NCBI RefSeq assembly: GCF_003990335.1
Contig: NZ_CP034683.1
Coordinates: forward strand, 572,501 to 636,500
Direction of reading: 5' to 3'
From: Rheinheimera mangrovi
GTDB lineage: Bacteria > Pseudomonadota > Gammaproteobacteria > Enterobacterales > Alteromonadaceae
DNA length: 64,000 nt
Positions 52,310 to 61,092 of this stretch are shown here, piece after piece. A program made the translations under genes and the position numbers. Within the stretch, counting starts at the first letter, position 1. Each line of letters begins with the position of its first letter. The notes under the pieces are model-generated. The model saw only the letters and a program-made list of their open reading frames with translations, ran no database searches and was not told the DNA's origin.

Positions 52310-53100
52310 CCCAACCCCATTTGCTGTTTAGCTATGCCAAGCAAATGCGCTCTGTCGTCCAGGCCATTGGTGCCGCCGTTAATTAAGCGGGTGACTTTGA
52401 TTAAATCATCTGCTTCTGCCGCATCATTAATATTACGTTTTTGCCAATACCAACAGCCTGAAGCCACTGCCAACACCGGATCTGTGGCGACTAAATCGGG
52501 TTGGCTGACCACATCCACGCCCCAATCCTGACTAAAGGCCTGATAGTTGGCTTTTCCGGTTAACTGAATAATACCGCGGCCTCTGTAAGCCCAGCCGTCA
52601 CCACTTTGCTCATTGCCATTTCCCATTCTGTTGGCATAAATACGGTTTGCTATTTTCTCCGGCTGACGGGCGTAGCTATTCAGATCCACACCAACAAAAT
52701 ACTTAGCAAATAAAGAGGTTAAGGCTGAGGCACTGTAGTTCAGGTTTTCTTTGAGCTGCGAGTAACCAGCACTTTCATGGGCCGTTTGCGCCATAAAATG
52801 TGCAACACATAAAGGCGGTGTAATTTTAGCTTTAGGCAAATCCAGGTCCAGCGCGTTGCAGAAACTACTTAATGTACTGCTGCTTAAACTTGGGCATAAA
52901 GCAGACAACAAAGCAGGACTAACCAGTGAGGCTGAAGTGGTGCTTGGTAAATCTGGCAACAGCAGCTGCTGACCCGGATAAATCTGGTTAGGATTGGTCA
53001 GCTTATTCTGACTGGCTATCCAACTGGCTTTGCTGCTGTCAGCATAATAACGGGCCGCTATGCTACTTAAGGTATCTCCGGTTTTGACCTGATAAAGCAT
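52306..53100 (-). CDS. LysM plus GH19-type endolysin/chitinase-like protein
   Basis: A 264-aa protein with a LysM peptidoglycan-binding domain (about 1-48: YQVKTGDTLSSIAARYY) and a GH19 catalytic domain (about 75-255). The GH19 part carries the catalytic Glu region AQTAHESAGYSQLKENLNYS and the substrate-site YRGRGIIQLTG. The start is ATG 53100 behind GGGAGAG. No signal peptide is seen, as in phage-type lysins, so export would need a holin or another route. It may be a prophage-derived or bacteriocin-type lysin, although no other phage gene is nearby. Confidence 0.86.
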   Translation of the reverse strand: MLYQVKTGDTLSSIAARYYADSSKASWIASQNKLTNPNQIYPGQQLLLPDLPSTTSASLVSPALLSALCPSLSSSTLSSFCNALDLDLPKAKITPPLCVAHFMAQTAHESAGYSQLKENLNYSASALTSLFAKYFVGVDLNSYARQPEKIANRIYANRMGNGNEQSGDGWAYRGRGIIQLTGKANYQAFSQDWGVDVVSQPDLVATDPVLAVASGCWYWQKRNINDAAEADDLIKVTRLINGGTNGLDDRAHLLGIAKQQMGLG

Positions 53101-53255
53101 GACGCTCTCCCTGTCGTTGATAAATAACAGGTACAAAGTATGGTGCAGTTTTTGTTTTTTAACAGTGGTTCGGCAATAGTCTCAGCACTATTGTGCGTCA
53201 CCGAAAATATGCTCCTGCATTTTCGGTGTACCGTACCTCCTGTACATAAAAAAAA

Positions 53256-53275
53256 GCCCACCGCTTTGGGTGGGC
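53256..53275 (-). terminator. Terminator of the 56-aa small gene
   Basis: On the - strand GCCCACC pairs with GGTGGGC over a 6-base loop and is followed by a run of eight T. It lies 37 bases downstream of the 56-aa ORF stop. Confidence 0.7.
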
Positions 53276-53311
53276 AAGAGGCGGCAACGCCTTTTAGCTA
53301 GGAACTGGTGA

Positions 53312-53482
53312 CTAGCAGCAACAGACAGTTGCTGGTTGCTTTGGTACTGCAACTACAACCGGCTTTGGCTGACTGGTTGTCGTACTTTGATTGGCTTGTG
53401 TCTGTAGCGTTGGTTCGGATGGCACATAACCATGAAACTCAGCTAAGCCTTTAAATACCTGAATTAAACTTTGTTTGAGCAT
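53312..53482 (-). CDS. Small 56-aa protein ending in three cysteines
   Basis: An ORF of 56 codons on the - strand, from ATG 53482 with an AGGAG ribosome site 11 bases upstream to TAG 53312, followed by a strong terminator. The N-terminal part, QVFKGLAEFHGYVPSEP, resembles the 38-aa protein at 1925-2041 (QTFVQLLSFNGYILPDE). The middle is Thr/Ser/Gln-rich and the C terminus is ATVCCC. No signal peptide. The Cys-Cys-Cys end suggests metal or thiol chemistry, but this is speculative. Its own ribosome site and terminator argue for a real gene. Confidence 0.6.
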   Translation of the reverse strand: MLKQSLIQVFKGLAEFHGYVPSEPTLQTQANQSTTTSQPKPVVVAVPKQPATVCCC

Positions 53483-53644
53483 AGTATTGCACTCCTGCTG
53501 TCTGAATAATGAGCAGTGTAGAGAGTGCGTAGGGTTTTGATTAGCCAGCTCAACAAAGACAGATAGTTTCCTAAAAGAAACAGTCAGCGTGAAAAAATCT
53601 GGTTAAAATCAACAACGAAAACAGCATAAGAAAAAGGTGCAGGG

Positions 53645-54544
53645 ATGTCGTTGCTTCAGCGTTTAAGTGATATGGCTACATTTGCCAAAGTAGTAGAAAG
53701 CCGCAGTTTTACTCAGGCTGCTGTAGCACTGGATATGTCCAAAGGCGCGGTCAGTAAAGCCATCAGCCGTTTAGAACAGCATTTAAACGTACGTTTATTG
53801 CAGCGTTCTACCCGCCAGTTGAGTTTAACGGCTGAAGGTGAGGCGTTTTTTGAGTACTGCCAGCAGGTGGTGGCTCAGGCCGATCAGGCTGAACATCACT
53901 TATCCGAACTGCGGGACGAACCTTCAGGTTTAATCCGCATCACTGTCCCCGTCACTTTTGGTACTTTGCGTATTGCCCCCTTGCTTCCTGAGTTATTAAA
54001 GCAGTATCCGAAGTTATCGGTGGAGCTGGACTTAAACGACAAAGTGGTCGACCTGATTGCCGAGAAAATGGATTTGGGAATGCGTTTTGGTCGCTTGGCC
54101 AATTCCAGCCTTATTGCGCGCTCTCTGCCAGGTTTACCTATTACTATGGTGGCTTCTCCTGGTTATTTAGAAGCGTTTGGCACGCCGCAAAGCCCGGCAG
54201 ATTTATGTCAGCATCAGTGTTTAAGTTCAGGTTCTTCCATTGCCGATCGCACCTGGTTTTTTCGGTATATGGATCAGAGCATTGAAGTACTCACGTCAGG
54301 CAGGGTGTTATGCAATAGCAACAGAGCGTTAAAACATGCAGCTTTGGCGGATATGGGCTTGTTATTTGTCACTCGTTATCAGGTAGAAAAAGAGCTGCAA
54401 AATGGCAGTCTGGTGGAAGTGATGCAGGACTATATGCCAGAACCACTGCCATTGCATCTGGTGTATCCAAACCGCCATCATATGAAGGCGGGATTAAAGG
54501 TCGTGATCCAGTTTTTCCAGCAGCAGTTTGCTTTGAGCTACTGA
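53645..54544 (+). CDS. LysR-family transcriptional regulator
   Basis: A 299-aa regulator. Winged helix at about 1-65 (MATFAKVVESRSFTQAAVAL, then SKAISRLEQHLNVRLLQRST), then the LysR substrate-binding domain (about 90-295). It belongs to the large group resembling AaeR/YhaJ-type regulators. The neighbouring genes (GH19 protein, 160-aa membrane protein) give no clear target. The ATG follows AAGGTGCAGGG. Confidence 0.88.
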   Translation: MSLLQRLSDMATFAKVVESRSFTQAAVALDMSKGAVSKAISRLEQHLNVRLLQRSTRQLSLTAEGEAFFEYCQQVVAQADQAEHHLSELRDEPSGLIRITVPVTFGTLRIAPLLPELLKQYPKLSVELDLNDKVVDLIAEKMDLGMRFGRLANSSLIARSLPGLPITMVASPGYLEAFGTPQSPADLCQHQCLSSGSSIADRTWFFRYMDQSIEVLTSGRVLCNSNRALKHAALADMGLLFVTRYQVEKELQNGSLVEVMQDYMPEPLPLHLVYPNRHHMKAGLKVVIQFFQQQFALSY

Positions 54545-54545
54545 G

Positions 54546-55028
54546 TCAGTTGATTGAACTGCTTTTTAACTTCTTGTATTGCCAGAATAAACCAGCCAGA
54601 TATAACAGGAAGATAATACCCAGGATTTGTTTTACTAATGGAGATTCAGGACCTTCCGGAGCCAGCGGTGCGCCAACAGGTAAGCGGCTTAAGCTTTCAA
54701 CAGTAGTTGGAATAAACATCAGGAAAAAGCTGGTGCTCATCAAAAACCGCTCCAGCATAGCGGCTTTACTTTGCAGGGCTGACAGTTTTGGCAGCAGATA
54801 TGCAGCACCAATCAGCAGCAAAATCAAAATTCCTAAGAAATGGCCTTCACTAAGCTTACCGGTTTTCATAATAGTAAAAGCAGTTGCCACTGCTGCGACA
54901 GTGCTCAGGCTATACCAAAAGCCAAGCTTGCTGCGCGGATTAATATGGCCTTGCTGCAACAGCAATATGGCTGCCAGCACTATAGGAATTAAGCTAATGA
55001 GCGTATGCACAATACCAAAAACAGACAT
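54546..55028 (-). CDS. Integral membrane protein, unknown function
   Basis: A 160-aa protein with about five hydrophobic helices (about 5-25, 36-52, 62-78, 90-108, 135-150). Its stop is 1 base from the LysR stop (converging). The start ATG has GAGGAAATC before it. I do not recognise the family. There is a segment LPVGAPLAPEGPESP between the last two helices, facing a solvent side. Confidence 0.65.
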   Translation of the reverse strand: MSVFGIVHTLISLIPIVLAAILLLQQGHINPRSKLGFWYSLSTVAAVATAFTIMKTGKLSEGHFLGILILLLIGAAYLLPKLSALQSKAAMLERFLMSTSFFLMFIPTTVESLSRLPVGAPLAPEGPESPLVKQILGIIFLLYLAGLFWQYKKLKSSSIN

Positions 55029-55119
55029 TATGATTTCCTCAATAAATTGAAACTATTAAGCCTAGATGAGTAATTGCAGCTCAGCTTCACAGTTGAGAAA
55101 ATTTAGTTTATGACTTTGT

Positions 55120-58100
55120 TCAGTTCAACAGACGTTGTAATAAGCGCTTTAATGACACTTCTTTTAGAGGTTTGAGCATAAAATGAAAACCAGCATTGAG
55201 CGCATGTTGGCGGATGTCGCCGTTTTGATCGGCTGAGTTAATCACTACAGGAGCGTTGATGCCAAAATGCTCAGCCAACTGCACCGCTACTTCAACTCCT
55301 GTAGCGCCATGATCCAGATGATAATCAAACAACATCAAATCAGGTTTAAAGCCCTGTTGTACAGCATTCAGCGCTTCACTTGGAGAGCTGACTGCTATCA
55401 CTTCACAGTGCCAGCTTTGCAGTAATTGCGACACGGCTTGCAACAACACTGCTTCGTTATCCATTAGCAAAATACGTTGACCGGCAAAACGACTGGGCTG
55501 GTTAGATTTAAGCTGTGGCAACACCCGTTGACTGACTCTGGCCAGCGGTACTCTGATATAAAAACAGCTGCCTTTGCCTGGCACAGAACTAAAACTGACG
55601 TCATGAGCTAATAAGCTGCAAATCCGCTGGCTGATCGCAAGCCCTATCCCTAAGCCTTTTTGGTCGGCTTGACTGCCTTGCTGGAACTCATCAAAGATTT
55701 TCTGTTGATCTGCTTCGCTGATGCCTATGCCGGTATCGCAAACACAAATTCGAAGCGCCTCACCCTGACGTTTTACACCCAGCAGAATTTTGCCACTCTG
55801 GGTATAACGCAGCGCATTGGCCAATAAATTCTGGATCACCCGTTTAAGCAGTTTGGCGTCGCTAAAGGTGCCAAGACGGGTAGGAATATAGGTAAAGCTC
55901 AAGCCTTTGTTGTGGGCCAATACCGCGGCTTCGCGGGCTGCTTGATCCAATAATTCAGACAAAGCAAATGTTTCAGCCTGGGCTTTGACCACACCGGCAT
56001 CCAGTTTGGTCAGTTCCAGAATAGCGGCCAGTAACTCTTCGGCAGAATTCAGCGAATGGGTTAAATTTTGCGCCAGCTGTTTGACTTCATCTTGCTGACT
56101 TTGCTGGCGTATCAGACCACAAAACAAGGCTGCGGCATTAAAAGGCTGCATCAGATCGTGACTGGCAGCGGCGAAAAAACGGGTTTTGGCTGCTGTGGTG
56201 GCTTCGAGCTGTTGTTTAGTCTGCTGCAGTTGTTGGTTTAATTGTTCCAACTCAGCGGTGCGGCTTTTGACCCGTTGTTCCAACGTATTATTACTTTGCT
56301 CCAGCTCGCGTTGTACTTCAATAAAAGAGCTGACATCGCTGTAGGTGGTGACAAAACCGCCACCGGGCAGCGGATTGCCCAGCATTTCAAAAATACGGCC
56401 ATCCTGCTGCTGGCGCTGAAACTTGTAGCTGCTGCCCTGACGTAAGTAATTCAGTCGCTTTTGGATTTCCTGGCAGATGGCCTGTTCAGATAAAGCCTGA
56501 CCCGCTAAACCGCGTTGCAGGTTATAACGGATAAGATCTTCAACAGGGCGTCCTACTTCAACTAAGCCGGGGGGATAGGCAAAAAGATCGAGGTAACGCT
56601 GATTCCATGCAATAACCCGTAAATCAGCGTCAACCACGCTGATACCCATACTGATATTGTCGATGGTGGCGTGCAATAAGGCCTGATTAAACTGAAATAC
56701 CTGACTGGCTTCGTCGACAAAACGGGCCACAGACTCGATAGGCAACTGGGCATGTTTACCTGAGGCCTGCAACAAAAGCCGCATCGAAGCGCCACCTACT
56801 ACAGCAGCCAGACTGCGCTCCACCGCCTGCATAAACTGCGGATTGGCCCACTGTTGGGGTTCCAGCGTGTTTTTACTGTAACGTTGCAGCAGCTTTTTCG
56901 CTTCTTTTTCACCGGCAAAGCGCCGCACTAATAAATAACCGTCCTGCACACTTAATACCGGGCTTTGGCTATTGGAACTCGGTTGGCTTGGGCGACGTAA
57001 AAAACGGTAACTTTCCAGCCATTCACCTAAACGGGTTTGACTGAAATGGCTGACCAACAGCAGCATTGCTGTATTGACGGTCAAACTCAACAGCACACCT
57101 AAACTGACGGAATCGATGTGGCCACCAAAAAGCTGAGATGGCGCTAACCAACTGATGCCTAAAGGACCTTCAGTTAACCAGTCACCACCAATAAAGCCAG
57201 CTCTGGCCAATTCCGGCAGCAATAAAATATAAGCCCAAATCGCCAGGCCACTACATAAAGCGGCGATGGTTCCTTGTCTGTTAATGCGTTGACTGAATAA
57301 CCCTAAAATTAGAGCTGGTGCTAATTGTGCTATTAAAGCAAAAGCCATTAAACCCAGCTGAGCCAGGCCAGTGCTGGTGCCTATCCAGCGGTAATACAGA
57401 TAACCACAAAACAATACGGCGAGCATGGACCAACGCCTTAAAGTGACCACTTTGATTTTTTGCTGGCCTGGATCTTCGGTGTTTTGTTTGCGGTAAATCA
57501 GCGGCGTCAGTAAATCGTTGGTGATCATAATACCCAGCACCACAGTGGCGACTATCACCATGCTGGTGGCAGCAGAAAATCCGCCTAAATAAGCCAACAA
57601 AGCAATATCAGTGCGGTTGGCAGCCAAAGGCAGTTGCAGTACCACTAAATCCACATTGGCTTGGGGACCCAGCATCATAATGCCGGCCAAAGCCAGAGGC
57701 AGAGTAAACACACTCATCAGCAGCAGGTAACCAGGGAATATCCAGCGGGCCTGATGTAGATGGCTCAGTTGTTGGTTTTCAACAAAGCTGACATGAAACT
57801 GGCGGGGTAAACATAAAGTGGCGACAAAACCCAGGAGTACATGCACCCAATACACATAAGAGGGCTGGCCTTGTTGTTGTATTTGTTGCACCGAGGGGTG
57901 TTCTGCTGCTTTGCTAAAAATATCAGCCATGCCGTCAAACATACCCCAGCAGACAAAAATACCGATACTCAAAAGCGCCAGTAATTTCACCAGCGATTCA
58001 AAGGCAATGGCCGCCATTAAGCCCGGATTTGGCTGATGGGCTTTGGCGCTGCGACCAGAAAATAATAACGCAAAGACAGCCAGCCAAAGCGTGACATAAA

Positions 58101-58608
58101 GCCCGGTATCCTGATACCAGGGTCTGTTGTCCTGCATAATCACCAGCGCCTGAATGCTGGTGCTGATGGCCTGCAGCTGCAACGAAATATAAGGAATAAT
58201 GGCGATCAACACTATCAAGGTGGTGAGTATCGCCAGTAAACGGGAATGGCCATAACGGGTGGCGATAAAGTCGGCTACTGAAGTAATACGGTAGCGACGA
58301 CAGGCAATAGCAATGCGGCCTATTAAACCAAAAGCAAACCAGAACAGAATGAGTGAGCCAATGTAAGTAGGCGGTATCCACCAGCCATTGACGGCGGCCT
58401 GAGCTGTGACACCATAAAAGGCCCATGAGGTGCAATAAATCGATAACGCGAAGCTGAAAATCCAGGGCGACACTGGATGGCGGCGCTGCAGCCTGCGGCC
58501 CACAGCACCTACACCTAATAACACTAATAAATACAGCAAAGACAAAGCGGCAATGGTGCCAAGACCAATGTTGCTGGCAGGTAAGGTCATAATCAGGTCA
58601 GTGGTCAC
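55120..58608 (-). CDS. SSS-type hybrid sensor histidine kinase, CrbS/MxtR-like
   Basis: An 1162-aa membrane sensor. About 1-500 is a sodium/solute-symporter (SSS) module with about 13 helices. Then come a STAC linker (LLVRRFAGEKEAKKLLQRYS, about 555), PAS (about 630-740), coiled coil, HisKA with phosphorylated His817 (AAASHDLMQPFN) and HATPase_c (NALRYTQSGKI and the G boxes). It ends in a receiver (about 1040-1155; DNEAVLLQ, LFDYHLD). This order matches CrbS/MxtR, which sense acetate or related metabolites by transport. It starts 73 bases after the 3-hydroxybutyrate dehydrogenase stop on the same strand, so the two genes likely share a transcript. The partner is probably the regulator at 51662. 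Confidence 0.9.
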   Translation of the reverse strand: MTTDLIMTLPASNIGLGTIAALSLLYLLVLLGVGAVGRRLQRRHPVSPWIFSFALSIYCTSWAFYGVTAQAAVNGWWIPPTYIGSLILFWFAFGLIGRIAIACRRYRITSVADFIATRYGHSRLLAILTTLIVLIAIIPYISLQLQAISTSIQALVIMQDNRPWYQDTGLYVTLWLAVFALLFSGRSAKAHQPNPGLMAAIAFESLVKLLALLSIGIFVCWGMFDGMADIFSKAAEHPSVQQIQQQGQPSYVYWVHVLLGFVATLCLPRQFHVSFVENQQLSHLHQARWIFPGYLLLMSVFTLPLALAGIMMLGPQANVDLVVLQLPLAANRTDIALLAYLGGFSAATSMVIVATVVLGIMITNDLLTPLIYRKQNTEDPGQQKIKVVTLRRWSMLAVLFCGYLYYRWIGTSTGLAQLGLMAFALIAQLAPALILGLFSQRINRQGTIAALCSGLAIWAYILLLPELARAGFIGGDWLTEGPLGISWLAPSQLFGGHIDSVSLGVLLSLTVNTAMLLLVSHFSQTRLGEWLESYRFLRRPSQPSSNSQSPVLSVQDGYLLVRRFAGEKEAKKLLQRYSKNTLEPQQWANPQFMQAVERSLAAVVGGASMRLLLQASGKHAQLPIESVARFVDEASQVFQFNQALLHATIDNISMGISVVDADLRVIAWNQRYLDLFAYPPGLVEVGRPVEDLIRYNLQRGLAGQALSEQAICQEIQKRLNYLRQGSSYKFQRQQQDGRIFEMLGNPLPGGGFVTTYSDVSSFIEVQRELEQSNNTLEQRVKSRTAELEQLNQQLQQTKQQLEATTAAKTRFFAAASHDLMQPFNAAALFCGLIRQQSQQDEVKQLAQNLTHSLNSAEELLAAILELTKLDAGVVKAQAETFALSELLDQAAREAAVLAHNKGLSFTYIPTRLGTFSDAKLLKRVIQNLLANALRYTQSGKILLGVKRQGEALRICVCDTGIGISEADQQKIFDEFQQGSQADQKGLGIGLAISQRICSLLAHDVSFSSVPGKGSCFYIRVPLARVSQRVLPQLKSNQPSRFAGQRILLMDNEAVLLQAVSQLLQSWHCEVIAVSSPSEALNAVQQGFKPDLMLFDYHLDHGATGVEVAVQLAEHFGINAPVVINSADQNGDIRQHALNAGFHFMLKPLKEVSLKRLLQRLLN

Positions 58609-58681
58609 GGAATCACTTCATTCTGCCTTGGTGCCGGGCGGACTGTCCAGCTTGGGCTACTCGTCTGAGCCTTTGGTTGCT

Positions 58682-59431
58682 TTAGCGTGCTGTCCAGCCA
58701 CCGTCCAGTACCAGTGTCTGTGCAGTAATATGCCGTGCCGCGGGCTCACATAAAAACGCCGCTGTGCTGGCAATTTCATCCACGCCTATAAAGGCTTTTT
58801 GTGGCATAGGCGCCAGCATGATCTGGTCTATTACTTGCTGTTCGGTCAGGTTATGTTCTTTACTTTGTGCCGCAATTTGTTGATCAACCAGCGGAGTGCG
58901 GACATAAGCAGGGCAAATGGTATTAATAGTGAAATCAAAGTTGGCGTTTTCTAAAGCCACTACTTTGCTAAAGCCTAATAAACCATGTTTGGCGGCCACA
59001 TAAGCGGATTTAAAAGGCGAGGCTACCAGTGCATGAATAGAACCTATATTAATGACCCGGCCAAAACCTTGTTGTTGCATGCGCGGCAACACAGCTTTGG
59101 TTAACATAGCTGGCCCTGTCAGCATCACTTGCAACAGTTGTTGCCATTTTTGTTCAGGAAAATCTTCCAGTCGTGCTACATGCTGCACTCCGGCATTGTT
59201 GATCAGAATATCGACCTGATAAGCCTGAGCGCAGGCGTCAATCGATTCTTGTTCTGTTAAGTTCAGCAGTATGCTGCTGGCTTGATAACCTGCGGCTGTC
59301 AGCTCTTGTTTGCGACTATCCAGTTGGCTGCTGTTGATATCCGCCAAAATCACATGATGGCCCAAACGGCCGAAATGCTCTGCCACCGCAAAACCAATAC
59401 CACCAGTGCCGCCTGTTATTAATACATTCAT
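58682..59431 (-). CDS. bdhA: D-3-hydroxybutyrate dehydrogenase
   Basis: A 249-aa short-chain dehydrogenase that oxidises D-3-hydroxybutyrate to acetoacetate with NAD. TGGTGGIG (6-13), NNAG (78-81) and the catalytic S131-Y144-K148 set are present. The stretches NAGVQHVARLEDFP and NIGSIHALVASPFKSAYVAA, and CPAYVRTPLVDQQI, are diagnostic of BDH enzymes. It lies upstream of the sensor kinase gene on the same transcript. Its promoter carries the third copy of the motif found in the permease and receptor promoters. Confidence 0.93.
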   Translation of the reverse strand: MNVLITGGTGGIGFAVAEHFGRLGHHVILADINSSQLDSRKQELTAAGYQASSILLNLTEQESIDACAQAYQVDILINNAGVQHVARLEDFPEQKWQQLLQVMLTGPAMLTKAVLPRMQQQGFGRVINIGSIHALVASPFKSAYVAAKHGLLGFSKVVALENANFDFTINTICPAYVRTPLVDQQIAAQSKEHNLTEQQVIDQIMLAPMPQKAFIGVDEIASTAAFLCEPAARHITAQTLVLDGGWTAR

Positions 59432-59461
59432 TGCTCAACTGCCTGTGCTGACAAAAACTTT

Positions 59462-59507
59462 ATGCTAGGCAGAGTGAACAGGAACCACAACGGTACTTTA
59501 GTGCTAT
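59462..59507 (-). promoter_or_regulatory. bdhA promoter with the GTAC-type activator motif
   Basis: The gene's strand reads ATAGCACTAAAGTACCG (59507-59491), 13 of 17 bases equal to the copies at 49 kb. TAGCAT (59467-59462) follows at exactly the same spacing as TAGAGT does in the receptor promoter. The start codon is 60 bases after the motif. Confidence 0.6.
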
Positions 59508-59781
59508 AGCAGCTGATTTTTGCTTGAAAAGGCTTTTAGTCGTTACTTTTCGCCGAACCAAGGCATAGCGGGAAACTTTGTTTTGTCTGGCCCGCCAGCT
59601 GTGATAGATTTAGGCTTCACGTAAAAAATAACTACAAAGTTCTGTCAGTGGAATGGCATGGATAACTGATGTTTTTATCTGTTATCACAAATAAATAGCG
59701 TTAAAGCTGAAAATAATAGCCATTCATAAAGCCGCTGCAGAGCTATACCCAAAATACTATGGGTAGAACCGAGGAAAACGT
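59508..59781. other. Intergenic stretch before the DUF819 permease
   Basis: The gap between bdhA and the DUF819 gene is 350 bases. Apart from the bdhA promoter it contains AT-rich sequence and a small inverted repeat TACCC (59746-59750)/GGGTA (59761-59765) just before the ATG at 59782. No further feature is recognised. Confidence 0.4.
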
Positions 59782-61032
59782 ATGGAACAATCTACTGCAC
59801 TGATCACCAATGATGCGGTCGTGCTTGGCTTATTGGCTGTAATTTTGGGGTTGGTGTTTCATACCAGCCAAAGCAGCAATAAATATTGCCAGGGCTTTTA
59901 CAAATATGTGCCAGCTTTATTGCTGTGTTACTTCATCCCTTCGTTATTTAACAGTTTTGGCATTATAGATGGTGATAAGTCAGAGCTATACAAAATGGCG
60001 TCGCGTTATCTGTTACCTGCCAGCTTAGTGTTGCTAACCATCAGTGTTGATTTTAAAGCTATTTTAGGCCTTGGCCCTAAAGCTTTGATTATGTTTCTGA
60101 CGGGGACAGCCGGTATTGTTATTGGTGGGCCTTTAGCTTTGGCTATTGTTGGCAGTTTTGCGCCTGAAGCTGTGGGTGGTGAAGGTGAAAATGCTATTTG
60201 GCGTGGTATGACGACTATTGCCGGCAGTTGGATTGGTGGTGGTGCCAATCAGGCGGCAATGAAAGAAGTGTTTGAAGTCGGTGGCCCAATATTTTCGGTG
60301 ATGATTACCGTTGACGTTATTGTTGCCAATATTTGGATGGCGGTACTGTTATGGATGGCCAATAATTCTGAACGTTTTGACCGTGCCAACAAAGCTGACA
60401 CTTCAGGGATTGAAGCTTTAAAGCAAAAGATTGAAAAGTATCAGGCAGAAAACTCCCGTAACCCAAGCTTAACTGACTTAATGAAGCTGGTGGCTGTCGC
60501 TTTTGGTGTTACTGGGATTTCGCATTTTCTGGCAGATCTTATCGCCCCCTGGATTGCGGAGCACGCACCACATCTAGCCATGTATAGTTTAACCAGTGGT
60601 TTCTTCTGGTTGGTGCTGATTGCAACAACTCTGGGTTTGGTATTGTCTGGTACTAAAGCTCGTAATCTGGAGGCTGTAGGCGCTTCAAAATTAGGATCAG
60701 TCTTTATCTACATTCTGGTTGCTACCATTGGTATGCATATGGATGTGACAGCTATTCTGGATTATCCGATGATGTTTTTAGTGGGTATGATTTGGATGAG
60801 CTTCCATGCAGGCTTGCTGATTTTTGTTGCCCGCCTGATCAAAGCTCCACTGTTTTATATGGCAGTAGGTAGTCAGGCTAATGTGGGGGGCGCAGCTTCA
60901 GCTCCAGTGGTGGCGGCGGCTTTCCATCCTGCTCTAGCCCCTGTTGGTGTATTACTGGCGGTATTAGGTTATGCACTTGGTACTTATGGTGGTTATATCG
61001 CAGGTTTGTTGCTGCAACAGGTCGCGCCTTAA
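59782..61032 (+). CDS. DUF819 family membrane protein (YjcL-like)
   Basis: A 416-aa inner-membrane protein with about ten helices of the DUF819 family (GTAGIVIGGPLALAIVG; TIAGSWIGGGANQAAMKEVFE; VGSQANVGGAASAPVVAAAFHP). Members look like transporters, but no substrate is known. It starts at ATG 59782. It converges on the LacI gene and shares a strong bidirectional terminator with it. Context suggests no clear link to the hydroxybutyrate genes except closeness. Confidence 0.85.
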   Translation: MEQSTALITNDAVVLGLLAVILGLVFHTSQSSNKYCQGFYKYVPALLLCYFIPSLFNSFGIIDGDKSELYKMASRYLLPASLVLLTISVDFKAILGLGPKALIMFLTGTAGIVIGGPLALAIVGSFAPEAVGGEGENAIWRGMTTIAGSWIGGGANQAAMKEVFEVGGPIFSVMITVDVIVANIWMAVLLWMANNSERFDRANKADTSGIEALKQKIEKYQAENSRNPSLTDLMKLVAVAFGVTGISHFLADLIAPWIAEHAPHLAMYSLTSGFFWLVLIATTLGLVLSGTKARNLEAVGASKLGSVFIYILVATIGMHMDVTAILDYPMMFLVGMIWMSFHAGLLIFVARLIKAPLFYMAVGSQANVGGAASAPVVAAAFHPALAPVGVLLAVLGYALGTYGGYIAGLLLQQVAP

Positions 61033-61038
61033 GCTAAC

Positions 61039-61086
61039 GAGGGCAGAGTAAAATTAATATGTTTGATTTAATTTTACTCTGCCCTC
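61039..61086. terminator. Bidirectional terminator between DUF819 and LacI genes
   Basis: A perfect 19-bp inverted repeat, with arms at 61039-61057 and 61068-61086, joined by 10 bases. The inner part is A/T-rich and the outer part GC-rich, so it works as hairpin plus U-tract for both converging genes. Confidence 0.8.
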
Positions 61087-61092
61087 AATGAC

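Noticed and set aside
52306..53100. Prophage region around the GH19/LysM lysin
   Set aside because: No integrase, capsid, tail or holin gene is found next to it.
57998..58435. 145-codon open frame inside the SSS region of the hybrid kinase
   Set aside because: Same-strand shadow of a well-supported gene.
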